From assembly GCF_900107105.1 (NCBI RefSeq), contig NZ_FNOT01000001.1:62001-126000 (forward strand): a stretch of DNA of 64,000 nucleotides, written 5' to 3'. The translations under genes and the position numbers were made by a program. This DNA comes from Geodermatophilus africanus (GTDB taxonomy: Bacteria > Actinomycetota > Actinomycetes > Mycobacteriales > Geodermatophilaceae). How positions within the stretch are numbered: position 1 is the first letter of the stretch; every line of letters begins with the position of its first letter. The notes below the pieces were generated by a model. The model was given only the letters and a program-made list of their open reading frames with translations. It had not been told where the DNA came from and ran no database searches. This document shows, piece after piece, positions 44,522 to 51,606 of the stretch.

Positions 44522-46501
44522 GTGCTCGTCGTCCACGCCGGGAACCGCGTCGATGCCGACGGCGCCGGGACCCCCGGCCGGTTCCCCCCGGACCAGGTGG
44601 ACGTCGTGCGCGCCCGGCTCGCCCGGCTGCTGGCGCACCTGCGCCCCGAGGTCGTGGTCTCCGCCGCCGCGGCGGGATCGGACCTGCTGGTGCTGCAGGA
44701 GGCGCTGCGCCTCGGCCTCGACGTCCACGTCGTGCTGCCCTCCACCCGGGACGTCTTCCGCGAGCGTTCGGTGGCCGACCGCGGCGCCGCCTGGACCACG
44801 GCCTACGACCGCGTGCTGGACGCCGTGACCGCCGGCGGGGACAGGTACGTCCTGGTCGAGCACGCCTTCCCCGGCACCCATGGCGGGTACTGCGAGGGCA
44901 ACCAGGCGCTGCTCGACCACGCCCGCGGCCTCGGCGGCCATGGGGAGACCCTGGCGGTGGCGGTCCGGCCACGGGCCCGCCCGGACCGGCCCAGCGTCAC
45001 GGACGACTTCGTCGACCGCGCCCGCACCCAGGGCCTGGCGTGCATCGACCTCGACCCCGGCGCGCGGCCGGCCGACCAGCCGACCGCCTTCGTCGTCATG
45101 CCGTTCGGCACCAAGCCGAGGGGCACCGGGTTCGTCGACTGCGACCAGGTCTTCGGCCGGCTGATCGTGCCCGCCCTCGAGGACGCGGACCTGCGGTGGC
45201 AGCGCGCGGACGAGGACCTGGACACCGGCCTGATCCACGTCGGGATGATCGAGCGGCTCGGCAACGCCGACGTGGTGGTCGTGGACACGGTCACGCAGAA
45301 CCCCAACGTGTTCTACGAGCTCGGGGTGCGCCACGCGTTCGCGGACCGGACGACCGTGCTCCTCGGCCCGTTGGGCGACCCCCCGCCGTTCGACGTGCGC
45401 CCGATCCGGCACTTCTCCTACCGGCTCGACGGCGGCCTGCTCGACGAGGCCTCCGCGCTGGCCGCCGTCGGGGCGCTGCGCGAGGTGCTCGACCCCGACC
45501 GGCTGCGCGACGCCCGCCGGGACAGTCCGGTGTTCGAGTTCTTCGAGCTCTCCCGGCGGCGCCTCCGGGTCCGCGGCGGCCCGGCGGCCGGCCCGTCGCA
45601 GAGTCTGGACCTGCACCAGCGGGTCACCGCTGCGGTGCGCAGCCGGGACGTCGGGGCGCTGCGCGTCCTGCTGGCCGACGTCCGGGCCGCCGCCGTGGAC
45701 GCCGACCAGCAGCGGCAGCTGCTGCTGCGGCTCGGTACCGCGCTGCGCGACCTGGGCCGGTACGACGACGCGATCGACGTGCTGCGGCCGCTGGCCCTCA
45801 CCCCCTCCGACGGCTCCTACCTGCTGTGGGCCCAGCAGCTCGCCCTCTCGCTGCGCCGCCGCGGCGAGCGGCAGCTCGAGACCGGCCAGGACCCCGAGCC
45901 GTCGTGGCGGGCCGCGCAGGAGCTGCTCGACGAGATCGTCGAGCTGGGTGACGACCCGGAGAGCTGCGGCATCGCCGCGGGCCTGGCGAAGCGGCGTGGG
46001 CTGCGCGCCCTGGACGCCGGCGACCGGCTGCTCGCGGCCGAGCACCTGCAGCGGGCGGCGGACCTCTACGAGCGGGGGTTCGCGGCGGCGCCCACCGACT
46101 TCTACACCGGGCTGAACGCGGCCACGACCCTGCGCGTGCTCGCCCAGCACCTCGGGGGGCGCGCCGACCAGCTCGCGCGCTCCCTGGACCTGGCCCCGGT
46201 CGCGCAGTTCTTCGCCGAGCGGGCGGCGTCGTCGGGAGGCGGGGACTTCTGGGCGCTCGTCAGCGTCGCCGAGCTGGTCCTGACCCGGCACCTGCTCGGC
46301 GCCGGACCGTCGGCGCTGGACGTCGAGCGCGCCTACGTGCGGGCCGCCGTCGACGGCGGCCCGACGCCGGACCAGGCGCAGACGGTGCTCGACCAGCTGT
46401 CGCTCTACCGGCGGCTCGGGGACGGCGGGGACGTGATCGACCGCGTCGAGGCCCGGGTGCGTCCCCACGTCGCGGCGAGCGCCGTCCCGCCGTCCGGGTG
46501 A
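44522..46501 (+). CDS. SLOG-type/deoxyribosyltransferase-like protein with TRAFs-binding TPR tail
   Basis: The 659-residue protein has three parts. Residues 1-170 have the Rossmann-like pattern of SLOG/LOG nucleotide-binding domains (VLVVHAGNR, then VVVSAAAAGSDLLVLQEALRLGLDVHVVLP). From about 190 a nucleoside 2-deoxyribosyltransferase-like domain appears: TAFVVMPFGTKP, ADVVVVDTVTQNPNVFYELGVRHAF. The rest is a TPR-like TRAFs-binding (DUF4071-type) helical region. Such architectures occur in nucleotide-dependent conflict systems. GGAGGGAG lies six bases before the GTG at 44522; the in-frame start 17 codons earlier overlaps the repeats. SLATT and TIR genes converge from the right. Confidence 0.8.
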   Translation: MLVVHAGNRVDADGAGTPGRFPPDQVDVVRARLARLLAHLRPEVVVSAAAAGSDLLVLQEALRLGLDVHVVLPSTRDVFRERSVADRGAAWTTAYDRVLDAVTAGGDRYVLVEHAFPGTHGGYCEGNQALLDHARGLGGHGETLAVAVRPRARPDRPSVTDDFVDRARTQGLACIDLDPGARPADQPTAFVVMPFGTKPRGTGFVDCDQVFGRLIVPALEDADLRWQRADEDLDTGLIHVGMIERLGNADVVVVDTVTQNPNVFYELGVRHAFADRTTVLLGPLGDPPPFDVRPIRHFSYRLDGGLLDEASALAAVGALREVLDPDRLRDARRDSPVFEFFELSRRRLRVRGGPAAGPSQSLDLHQRVTAAVRSRDVGALRVLLADVRAAAVDADQQRQLLLRLGTALRDLGRYDDAIDVLRPLALTPSDGSYLLWAQQLALSLRRRGERQLETGQDPEPSWRAAQELLDEIVELGDDPESCGIAAGLAKRRGLRALDAGDRLLAAEHLQRAADLYERGFAAAPTDFYTGLNAATTLRVLAQHLGGRADQLARSLDLAPVAQFFAERAASSGGGDFWALVSVAELVLTRHLLGAGPSALDVERAYVRAAVDGGPTPDQAQTVLDQLSLYRRLGDGGDVIDRVEARVRPHVAASAVPPSG

Positions 46502-46534
46502 GGTCCCTGCCGGGTCGGGGTGGCCGGGACGAGG

Positions 46535-47485
46535 TCATCCCCCCGGAGGTGCGCTCCGCCCGCCTGCCGGCTCGGGGCTCAGCAGGTCGGTCCAGCCCTG
46601 GTTCTGGGCGGCGAGGACCCGCTCGACGTCGGCGACGAAGCGCGCCTGCCGGTCCGGTGTCGCCGCGCGCGGGTCGAAGCCGGCGACGAGCGTCTCGAGC
46701 TGGTCGGCGGTGGCCGCGCAGGCGGCCGCGACCGCCTGGTGCTGGGTGGCGGCCAGGTGCGCGCCGAACGCGGCGGCGATCGTCGTCGCCGCCGCCGTCC
46801 AGGTGGACAGCCGCAACGACGGGAGGAACCCGGTGACGGCCGCGAGGACCACGCCGACCGCGGTGGCGGCCAGCTGCCAGGCGCGCAGCCGGCCGGCGCG
46901 CCGGGCGTGCCGGCGGCTCCGGTCCCGGTGCCAGTCCGCCTGGCCCTGCGCGCGGGCGGTCACGTACTCCTGCACCGTGCGCACGGCCGGGAGCGGGCGG
47001 TCGTCGACCGGCACGTCCTGCTGGTCCACCAGGGGCGCGGCGGCCCGGGCGCGGACCACGTCCAGCTGTGCCTGCAGCACCTGGGCCCGGTCCGCTCCCG
47101 CGTACGGCGCGACGCGCAGCAGGTAGCGGTGGGTCTCCGCCTTGAGCGCCTCCGAGGCGGCCCGGGCACGGGTCCAGCGAGCGGTCTGCTCGGTGGTGAG
47201 GAGGTGCGCCTGGAGGAAGCCCGCGAGGCCCAGGGAGACGGCCGCGACCACCGCCGACCCGGTCACGGCGCGGGCGCCCAGCCAGGTCTGCGCCGCCAGC
47301 GCCCCCGCGAGCGCACCGAGGACCAGCAGCACCAGGTTCCACAACCGCCACCGGTCCAGCCGACGCCGCGCCGCGTCCGCCGCGACCGACCACTGCCGGT
47401 GCCGGCGCCAGACCAGGTCCAGGAGCCGGTCCGGCGCCGGACCGCCGGCCGTGGTCGCGGCGGGCCCCGCGGTCCCGGCGTCCAT
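46535..47485 (-). CDS. SLATT-domain (DUF4231-like) two-TM protein
   Basis: The 316-residue protein has an N-terminal helix WRRHRQWSVAADAARRRLDRW, a paired TM unit (LVLLVLGALAGALAAQ and VTGSAVVAAVSLGLAGFLQ) and a helix with WTRARAASEALKAETHRYL. A second paired TM segment follows near 220-260 after EYVTARAQGQADWHRDRS. These are the marks of SLATT proteins, membrane effectors associated with SLOG and nucleotide second-messenger systems. GGGAGCG precedes the ATG at 47485. It runs convergently to the SLOG gene, with 33 bases between the stops, and follows the TIR gene on the same strand. Confidence 0.78.
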   Translation of the reverse strand: MDAGTAGPAATTAGGPAPDRLLDLVWRRHRQWSVAADAARRRLDRWRLWNLVLLVLGALAGALAAQTWLGARAVTGSAVVAAVSLGLAGFLQAHLLTTEQTARWTRARAASEALKAETHRYLLRVAPYAGADRAQVLQAQLDVVRARAAAPLVDQQDVPVDDRPLPAVRTVQEYVTARAQGQADWHRDRSRRHARRAGRLRAWQLAATAVGVVLAAVTGFLPSLRLSTWTAAATTIAAAFGAHLAATQHQAVAAACAATADQLETLVAGFDPRAATPDRQARFVADVERVLAAQNQGWTDLLSPEPAGGRSAPPGG

Positions 47486-47544
47486 CGCTGCGCTCCCGTC
47501 CCCGGGCTGCGTGCGCCCGACGGTGGGATGCCAGCACGCGGCCG

Positions 47545-47562
47545 TCACCGCGACGTCACCGC
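47545..47562 (-). promoter_or_regulatory. Double GCGGTGA direct repeat, 11-bp period
   Basis: On the minus strand GCGGTGA occupies 47562-47556 and 47551-47545, 60 bases upstream of the SLATT start. It is identical in sequence and period to the repeats before the SLOG gene. Confidence 0.6.
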
Positions 47563-47602
47563 CCGCCGGGCGTGTCCGCCGGCTCCGGGAGGGCGCCGCG
47601 AC

Positions 47603-48607
47603 TCACCCGTACTCCCAGCCGGTGACGCTCGACCCGTCGACGCTGGTCACCCGGATGGTGTAGCCCCCGGCCGCGAGCCCGGGCGTGTCGCACCAGGTGG
47701 TCGCGCCCACCTCCGCCGTCAGGTCGTCGCAGGTGACGCTCGTCGGGTGCTGGCCCCGGTCCAGCAGGTCGTCGTGGACCTCCTGGGAGACGATCGACCC
47801 CGCCACGACCGCCTCCCGATTCGTCCCGACGACGCCCCAGACGCCCAGCCCGGCCAGCACGACGGTGGCCCCGCCGACCCACGCGAGGACGGCCGGGACC
47901 CGGGACCGCGGGACCGGCTGGGGCGGCGGCGTCGGGCCGGCCTGGTGGCCGGGCTCGTGGCCGAGAGCGCGCGCCAGCGCCTCGCGCGCCCGCTCCGCCG
48001 GGTCGCGCATGTTCTGCGGGTGCTCGAGGAAGCGCCGGACGAGCTCGATCGCGGTGGCCCGCTCCTCGGGGTCTGTTGACCGCAGGCCGCCGGTGAGCGC
48101 CGTGACGATCCGGTGCTGCAGGTCGAGGTCGGGGACCAGCGCGTCGAGCTGGTCGACGATCGCGTTCAGGTAGGACAGCGGCGGGGGCGGCGCCGGGGGC
48201 AGCGGGTCCGGCAGCGGGCCGGGCGGTGGCAGCTGCTGCACGGCCTGGTAGAGCCGGCCGGCTGCCGCGACGTCCCGCTGGGTGAAGTCGAAGAAGTGGA
48301 TCGACGCGAACTCCGTCGGCAGGTCCTGCGTGTTCACCGGGGCCACCAGGACCGGCAGGAGCACCTTGCCCAGCGCCAGCGCGTAGCGGCGTTCGAGGGT
48401 GCAGGCGTGGGACGCCAGCGACGCCGGCGAGGTGACGGCGAGCAGCACGTCACAGGCCTGGATGCGGGCCACGATCTCGTCCCACCACCGCGCCCCGGAG
48501 TGCGCGCCGGCGTCGGTCCAGACGTCGTGTCCCCAGGCGCGCAGCGTCCCGGCGAGCTCCTGGACGATCGCCCGGTCCTCACGGGCGTAGGAGATGACGA
48601 TCTCCAC
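47603..48607 (-). CDS. TIR-domain protein with single TM segment
   Basis: Residues 1-135 form a TIR domain: MEIVISYAREDRAIVQELAG, WWDEIVARIQACDVLLAVTSP, and the catalytic-type glutamate Glu72 in ACTLERRYALALGK, which suggests NAD-cleaving activity. A helical linker (about 145-230), one TM helix (VPAVLAWVGGATVVLAGLGVWGVV) and a C-terminal external domain with CDDL, TTWCDTPG and VTSVDGSSVTG follow. The GTG has GGGGGA upstream. It is placed directly before the SLATT gene, in a presumed immune/conflict locus; enzyme activity is inferred from motif only. Confidence 0.82.
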   Translation of the reverse strand: MEIVISYAREDRAIVQELAGTLRAWGHDVWTDAGAHSGARWWDEIVARIQACDVLLAVTSPASLASHACTLERRYALALGKVLLPVLVAPVNTQDLPTEFASIHFFDFTQRDVAAAGRLYQAVQQLPPPGPLPDPLPPAPPPPLSYLNAIVDQLDALVPDLDLQHRIVTALTGGLRSTDPEERATAIELVRRFLEHPQNMRDPAERAREALARALGHEPGHQAGPTPPPQPVPRSRVPAVLAWVGGATVVLAGLGVWGVVGTNREAVVAGSIVSQEVHDDLLDRGQHPTSVTCDDLTAEVGATTWCDTPGLAAGGYTIRVTSVDGSSVTGWEYG

Positions 48608-48688
48608 CGTGTCCCCCAGCTTCGTGGTCGGTCGGGGCAGGAGAGGGGGTCGGCGGCGATCCCCGGCGGAGGTGCGGTGGCGGCCCGG

Positions 48689-49207
48689 TCACCGGTTCCC
48701 CGTCCGGCGGGAGCCGGTGCCCTCCACGCGGGAGGCGGTCGGGCCCATCGCCTGGCCGGCGTGCGCTCCCGGTGCGCCCGGCACGCCTCCCCCACCGCCG
48801 TCGGCCGGCCGTCCCGTCGGCTCCGGCCGCCGGGGCGCGGGCGGCCGGACGGGCTCGGCCGGGCGCGCTCCCCCGCCGTGCTGCGGCCGACGGTCGCCGC
48901 CGGGGACCTCCTCGCCGGGACGGGGGCGGGGCAGGGCGGCGCCCGCGCCCGCCAGGGCCTCGCGGAAGCCCTGCGCGTACCAGAGCGGTGCGTTGAGCGG
49001 GAGCCCGGCGGGGACCGACCCCTCCCCGGCGTCCCAGACGAGGCGGGCGAGGTCCTCCGGGGCGAGCCCGTGGCACCACGGGCCGATGGGGGCCGGCTCC
49101 CCCGGCGGCTCGAAGCCGGCGGCGAGGCGCCCGTCGGCCCGGCCCAGCTCCCGCGCCACCCCGAGGGCGTGCAGGAACGGTGACTGCGGCTCGTCGTTCG
49201 CGGTCAC
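48689..49207 (-). CDS. Hypothetical protein (172 aa) with disordered C-terminus
   Basis: The GTG at 49207 has GGAGG at good spacing. The first 95 residues look folded (FLHALGVARELGRADGRLAAGF, PWCHGLAPEDLARLVWDAGEG, LWYAQGFREALAGAG); the rest is Pro/Gly/Arg-rich. I do not recognise a family. A GTATC-N18-CTCTC element is 80 bases upstream. It is immediately upstream of the TIR gene on the same strand. Confidence 0.58.
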   Translation of the reverse strand: MTANDEPQSPFLHALGVARELGRADGRLAAGFEPPGEPAPIGPWCHGLAPEDLARLVWDAGEGSVPAGLPLNAPLWYAQGFREALAGAGAALPRPRPGEEVPGGDRRPQHGGGARPAEPVRPPAPRRPEPTGRPADGGGGGVPGAPGAHAGQAMGPTASRVEGTGSRRTGNR

Positions 49208-49286
49208 GGCCGACCTCCAGGACTCTCGGGGCTTGCGCGGTCCCCATCTGCGGTCGCCGGCACGGCGGCCCGCAGGTGGTGTCAGG

Positions 49287-49314
49287 GAGAGCCCGCAGCG
49301 GGGTCCTGTGATAC
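49287..49314 (-). promoter_or_regulatory. GTATC-N18-CTCTC element
   Basis: GTATC at 49314-49310 and CTCTC at 49291-49287 on the minus strand, upstream of the 172-residue hypothetical gene. Confidence 0.5.
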
Positions 49315-49346
49315 CGCTGGGACCGCGGTGCCGCTGACGGCGGGGT

Positions 49347-49658
49347 CTACCCGGTGCGCTCGAGCACGTCGGTCGGCACCCGGACCCCGGCGATGGTGAT
49401 CGCGTCCGGCACCGGGGTCGTCCCCCGGGCGGCGAGGTCACCGGGGTCGGCGAGCTTCTCCTCGACGACGAACTGCACCGACAGCTCCGGCGTGCGGCGG
49501 CCGTCGGTCACCTTGGGGCCGATGCCGACGGAGGCGACGTTCGGGTCGTCCAGGTAGCGCTCGCCCTCGGTCCGCAGGAACCGGCGGAGGGCCCGGAGCA
49601 GCTCTGCGTACGGCACCTCGTCGGGCTCCTGGTCGGAGCCGGCTGGCTGACCGGGCAT
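49347..49658 (-). CDS. Stand-alone Nal1-like N-terminal domain (protease domain missing)
   Basis: The 103-residue protein reads NVASVGIGPKVTDGRRTPELSVQFVVEEK and ends IAGVRVPTDVLERTG. This is the N-terminal lead domain found before the trypsin-like peptidase of Nal1-type proteases, in which VPTDVxE immediately precedes the protease. A TAG stops it exactly there, so no catalytic domain is present. GAGGGA precedes the ATG. It may be a truncated protease or a free-standing binding domain. Confidence 0.6.
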   Translation of the reverse strand: MPGQPAGSDQEPDEVPYAELLRALRRFLRTEGERYLDDPNVASVGIGPKVTDGRRTPELSVQFVVEEKLADPGDLAARGTTPVPDAITIAGVRVPTDVLERTG

Positions 49659-49752
49659 GCTGCGGTCCCTCCGGTTGCGGCGCGGACGGTCGACGCGGCC
49701 GCGGGGCCCGGCCATCCCCCCGATCGTGGCCGGACCCCGCCCCCGCACCCGA

Positions 49753-49780
49753 CAGAGCACGCAGCCGGGTCGCCTGATAC
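49753..49780 (-). promoter_or_regulatory. GTATC-N18-CTCTG element
   Basis: GTATC at 49780-49776 and CTCTG at 49757-49753 on the minus strand, about 95 bases upstream of the Nal1-like gene. Confidence 0.55.
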
Positions 49781-49799
49781 ACCGGGCGGCGCACCGCGC

Positions 49800-50573
49800 T
49801 CAGGACGCGACCCGGCCCCCACCGCCCAGGTGCTGGACCAGCCGGGTGAACCGGTCGCTCGGGTCGAGGCCGAGCTCGTCGCGCAGCATCGTCCGGAAGT
49901 GCCGGTAGGTGCGGACGGCGGCGGCCACGTCGCCCTCGGCCAGGTGCACCCGGACCAGCAGGCGGTGGGCGCTCTCCCTCAGCGGCTCGCTCCGGACGGC
50001 GGCGAGCGCGGCCTCGACCGCCTCCGCCGGCCGGCCGGCCGCGGCCAGCCGCGCGCCGAGGGTCTCCAGTGCGTACAGCCGCAGCTGCCGCAGCCGCTCC
50101 CGCTCGATGAGCACCCAGTCGTCGTGCCAGCCGGGCAGCAGGTCGCCGTCCAGGTCCGGGCGCGGCAGGGTCAGGTCGTCGAGCGGGGTCCGCGGGTCCC
50201 GGACGGTCGCCGCCCAGTCAGCGAGCTCCCGGACGTCGGCGCGCACGCCGGGGGCCAGCGCCAGTGCGCCGCCCGCGGTGTCGAGCAGCCCCGGCGCCAG
50301 CCGGCCCAGCCGCCACAGCGCCGAGCGCAGGCTCGCCTGCGCCTGGTCCTCGGAGACGTCGCCCCAGAGCTGACCGGCGACCGCCGAGCGGCCCGGCCGC
50401 CCCGCGAAGCACACGCAGGCGACCAGCCGCTGCACGGCCGGGGGCACGACGTCCCGCCGGACGGTCCTGCCCGGGCACGCCGTCTCGATGCGGAAGCCGT
50501 CCAGGAGGCCGACCCGGGGCGCGGGCCGGTCCGCGACCGGCCACGCCGACGTCGTCCGCTCCCGACCGTCCAT
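49800..50573 (-). CDS. SARP/BTAD-type transcriptional regulator 1
   Basis: The 257-residue protein has an N-terminal OmpR-like winged helix (VGLLDGFRIETAC, RSAVAGQLWGDVSEDQAQASLRSALWRL) followed by the bacterial transcriptional activator domain (LLPGWHDDWVLIERERLRQLRLYALETLGARL and EPLRESAHRLLVRVHLAEGDVAAAVRTYRHF). This is the compact SARP layout. SARPs bind heptameric direct repeats, and such repeats occur nearby. GAGAGGGGA precedes the ATG. It has its own GTATC-type element. Confidence 0.87.
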   Translation of the reverse strand: MDGRERTTSAWPVADRPAPRVGLLDGFRIETACPGRTVRRDVVPPAVQRLVACVCFAGRPGRSAVAGQLWGDVSEDQAQASLRSALWRLGRLAPGLLDTAGGALALAPGVRADVRELADWAATVRDPRTPLDDLTLPRPDLDGDLLPGWHDDWVLIERERLRQLRLYALETLGARLAAAGRPAEAVEAALAAVRSEPLRESAHRLLVRVHLAEGDVAAAVRTYRHFRTMLRDELGLDPSDRFTRLVQHLGGGGRVAS

Positions 50574-50604
50574 GGGGTTCCCCTCTCCACCGGTGGACGA
50601 TCGG

Positions 50605-50632
50605 CAGAGGCGGGCGGCGGCGGGCCTGATAC
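50605..50632 (-). promoter_or_regulatory. GTATC-N18-CTCTG element
   Basis: GTATC at 50632-50628 and CTCTG at 50609-50605 on the minus strand, 32 bases before the first SARP gene. Confidence 0.55.
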
Positions 50633-50666
50633 AGCCCGGGCGCGATGACGGGCGGCCGGACGCCGG

Positions 50667-51404
50667 TCAGCGCACGACCGGCTGCAGCGGGCGGATGCTC
50701 CGCACCAGCCGCGCCATGTGCTCGCTGGGACGGGCGCCGATCTCGTCGGCCAGGAGGGCCCGGAACTGCTCGTACACCCGCAGCGCCTCGGCCACGTTGC
50801 CCTCCGTCAGGTGGACCCGGACCACGGTCCTGTGGGCGCTCTCGCGCAGCGGCTCGGCGCGCACCGCCGCGTACGCGGCCTGGAGCGCGTCCCCGTAGCG
50901 CCCGGCGGCCGCCAGCCGGACCGCGACCTGTTCGAGGGCGTGCATCCGCACCTGCCGCACCCGCTCGCGCTCGAGCATCACCCAGTCGTCGTACCAGCCG
51001 GGGAGCAGCTCGCCGAGCAGGCCGGCATCGGGCAGCTCGACGTCCTCGAGGCCGGACCGCGGGTCCCGCACCCGCCGCACCCAGTCGTCCAGCTCGCGCA
51101 CGTCCACCCGGACGCCGTCGGCCAGCGAGAGGCGACCCGCGGACACGGTCACGAGGCCCGGCGCCGCCTTCTGCAGCCGCCACAGCGCCGAGCGGAGGCT
51201 GCCGTGGGCGTGCTCCTCGGAGACCTCCGGCCACAGCTGGCCGGCGACGGTCGACCGGGGTGGCCGCCCGGACAGGCACAGGTGCGCGATGAGGCGCTGC
51301 ACGCCGTGCGGGAGCTCCTCCAGCGCCGACGACGCCCCGCCCGCGCCGAGCTGGACCCCGAAGCCGTCGAGGAGCGTCACCCGGGCCCGCACACCGACCC
51401 CCAC
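50667..51404 (-). CDS. SARP/BTAD-type transcriptional regulator 2
   Basis: A 245-residue paralogue of the adjacent SARP: winged-helix region VTLLDGFGVQLGAGG with STVAGQLWPEVSEEHAHGSLRSALWRL, then the BTAD region LLPGWYDDWVMLERERVRQVRMHALEQ and EPLRESAHRTVVRVHLTEGNVAEALRVYEQF. Several GTG codons are possible starts; the one at 51404 has GAGGGG nine bases upstream. A CTATCTT box lies about 40 bases upstream but lacks the second half of the shared bipartite element, so its control may differ from regulator 1. Confidence 0.85.
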   Translation of the reverse strand: MGVGVRARVTLLDGFGVQLGAGGASSALEELPHGVQRLIAHLCLSGRPPRSTVAGQLWPEVSEEHAHGSLRSALWRLQKAAPGLVTVSAGRLSLADGVRVDVRELDDWVRRVRDPRSGLEDVELPDAGLLGELLPGWYDDWVMLERERVRQVRMHALEQVAVRLAAAGRYGDALQAAYAAVRAEPLRESAHRTVVRVHLTEGNVAEALRVYEQFRALLADEIGARPSEHMARLVRSIRPLQPVVR

Positions 51405-51560
51405 GTCGACCACCCCCTCCACGTCGACGGTGCCACTGATCGGAAGATAGGCACGGTCGCAACGGATGGTCAGGGTCCAACTACCCGCGCTCCGGGGACC
51501 CGGCCCGTCGCCCGGTCCCGGCCGAGTCGAATGGCGGATGTGGGTGCCCGCGGTCCCACC

Positions 51561-51566
51561 TAGCGT
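51561..51566 (+). promoter_or_regulatory. TAGCGT -10-like box
   Basis: TAGCGT lies about 40 bases upstream of the LuxR-family ATPase start, between divergent regulator genes. Confidence 0.35.
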
Positions 51567-51606
51567 GGCGGACCCGGGATCCCCCGGCCAGCCCTCAGGA
51601 GTGGCG

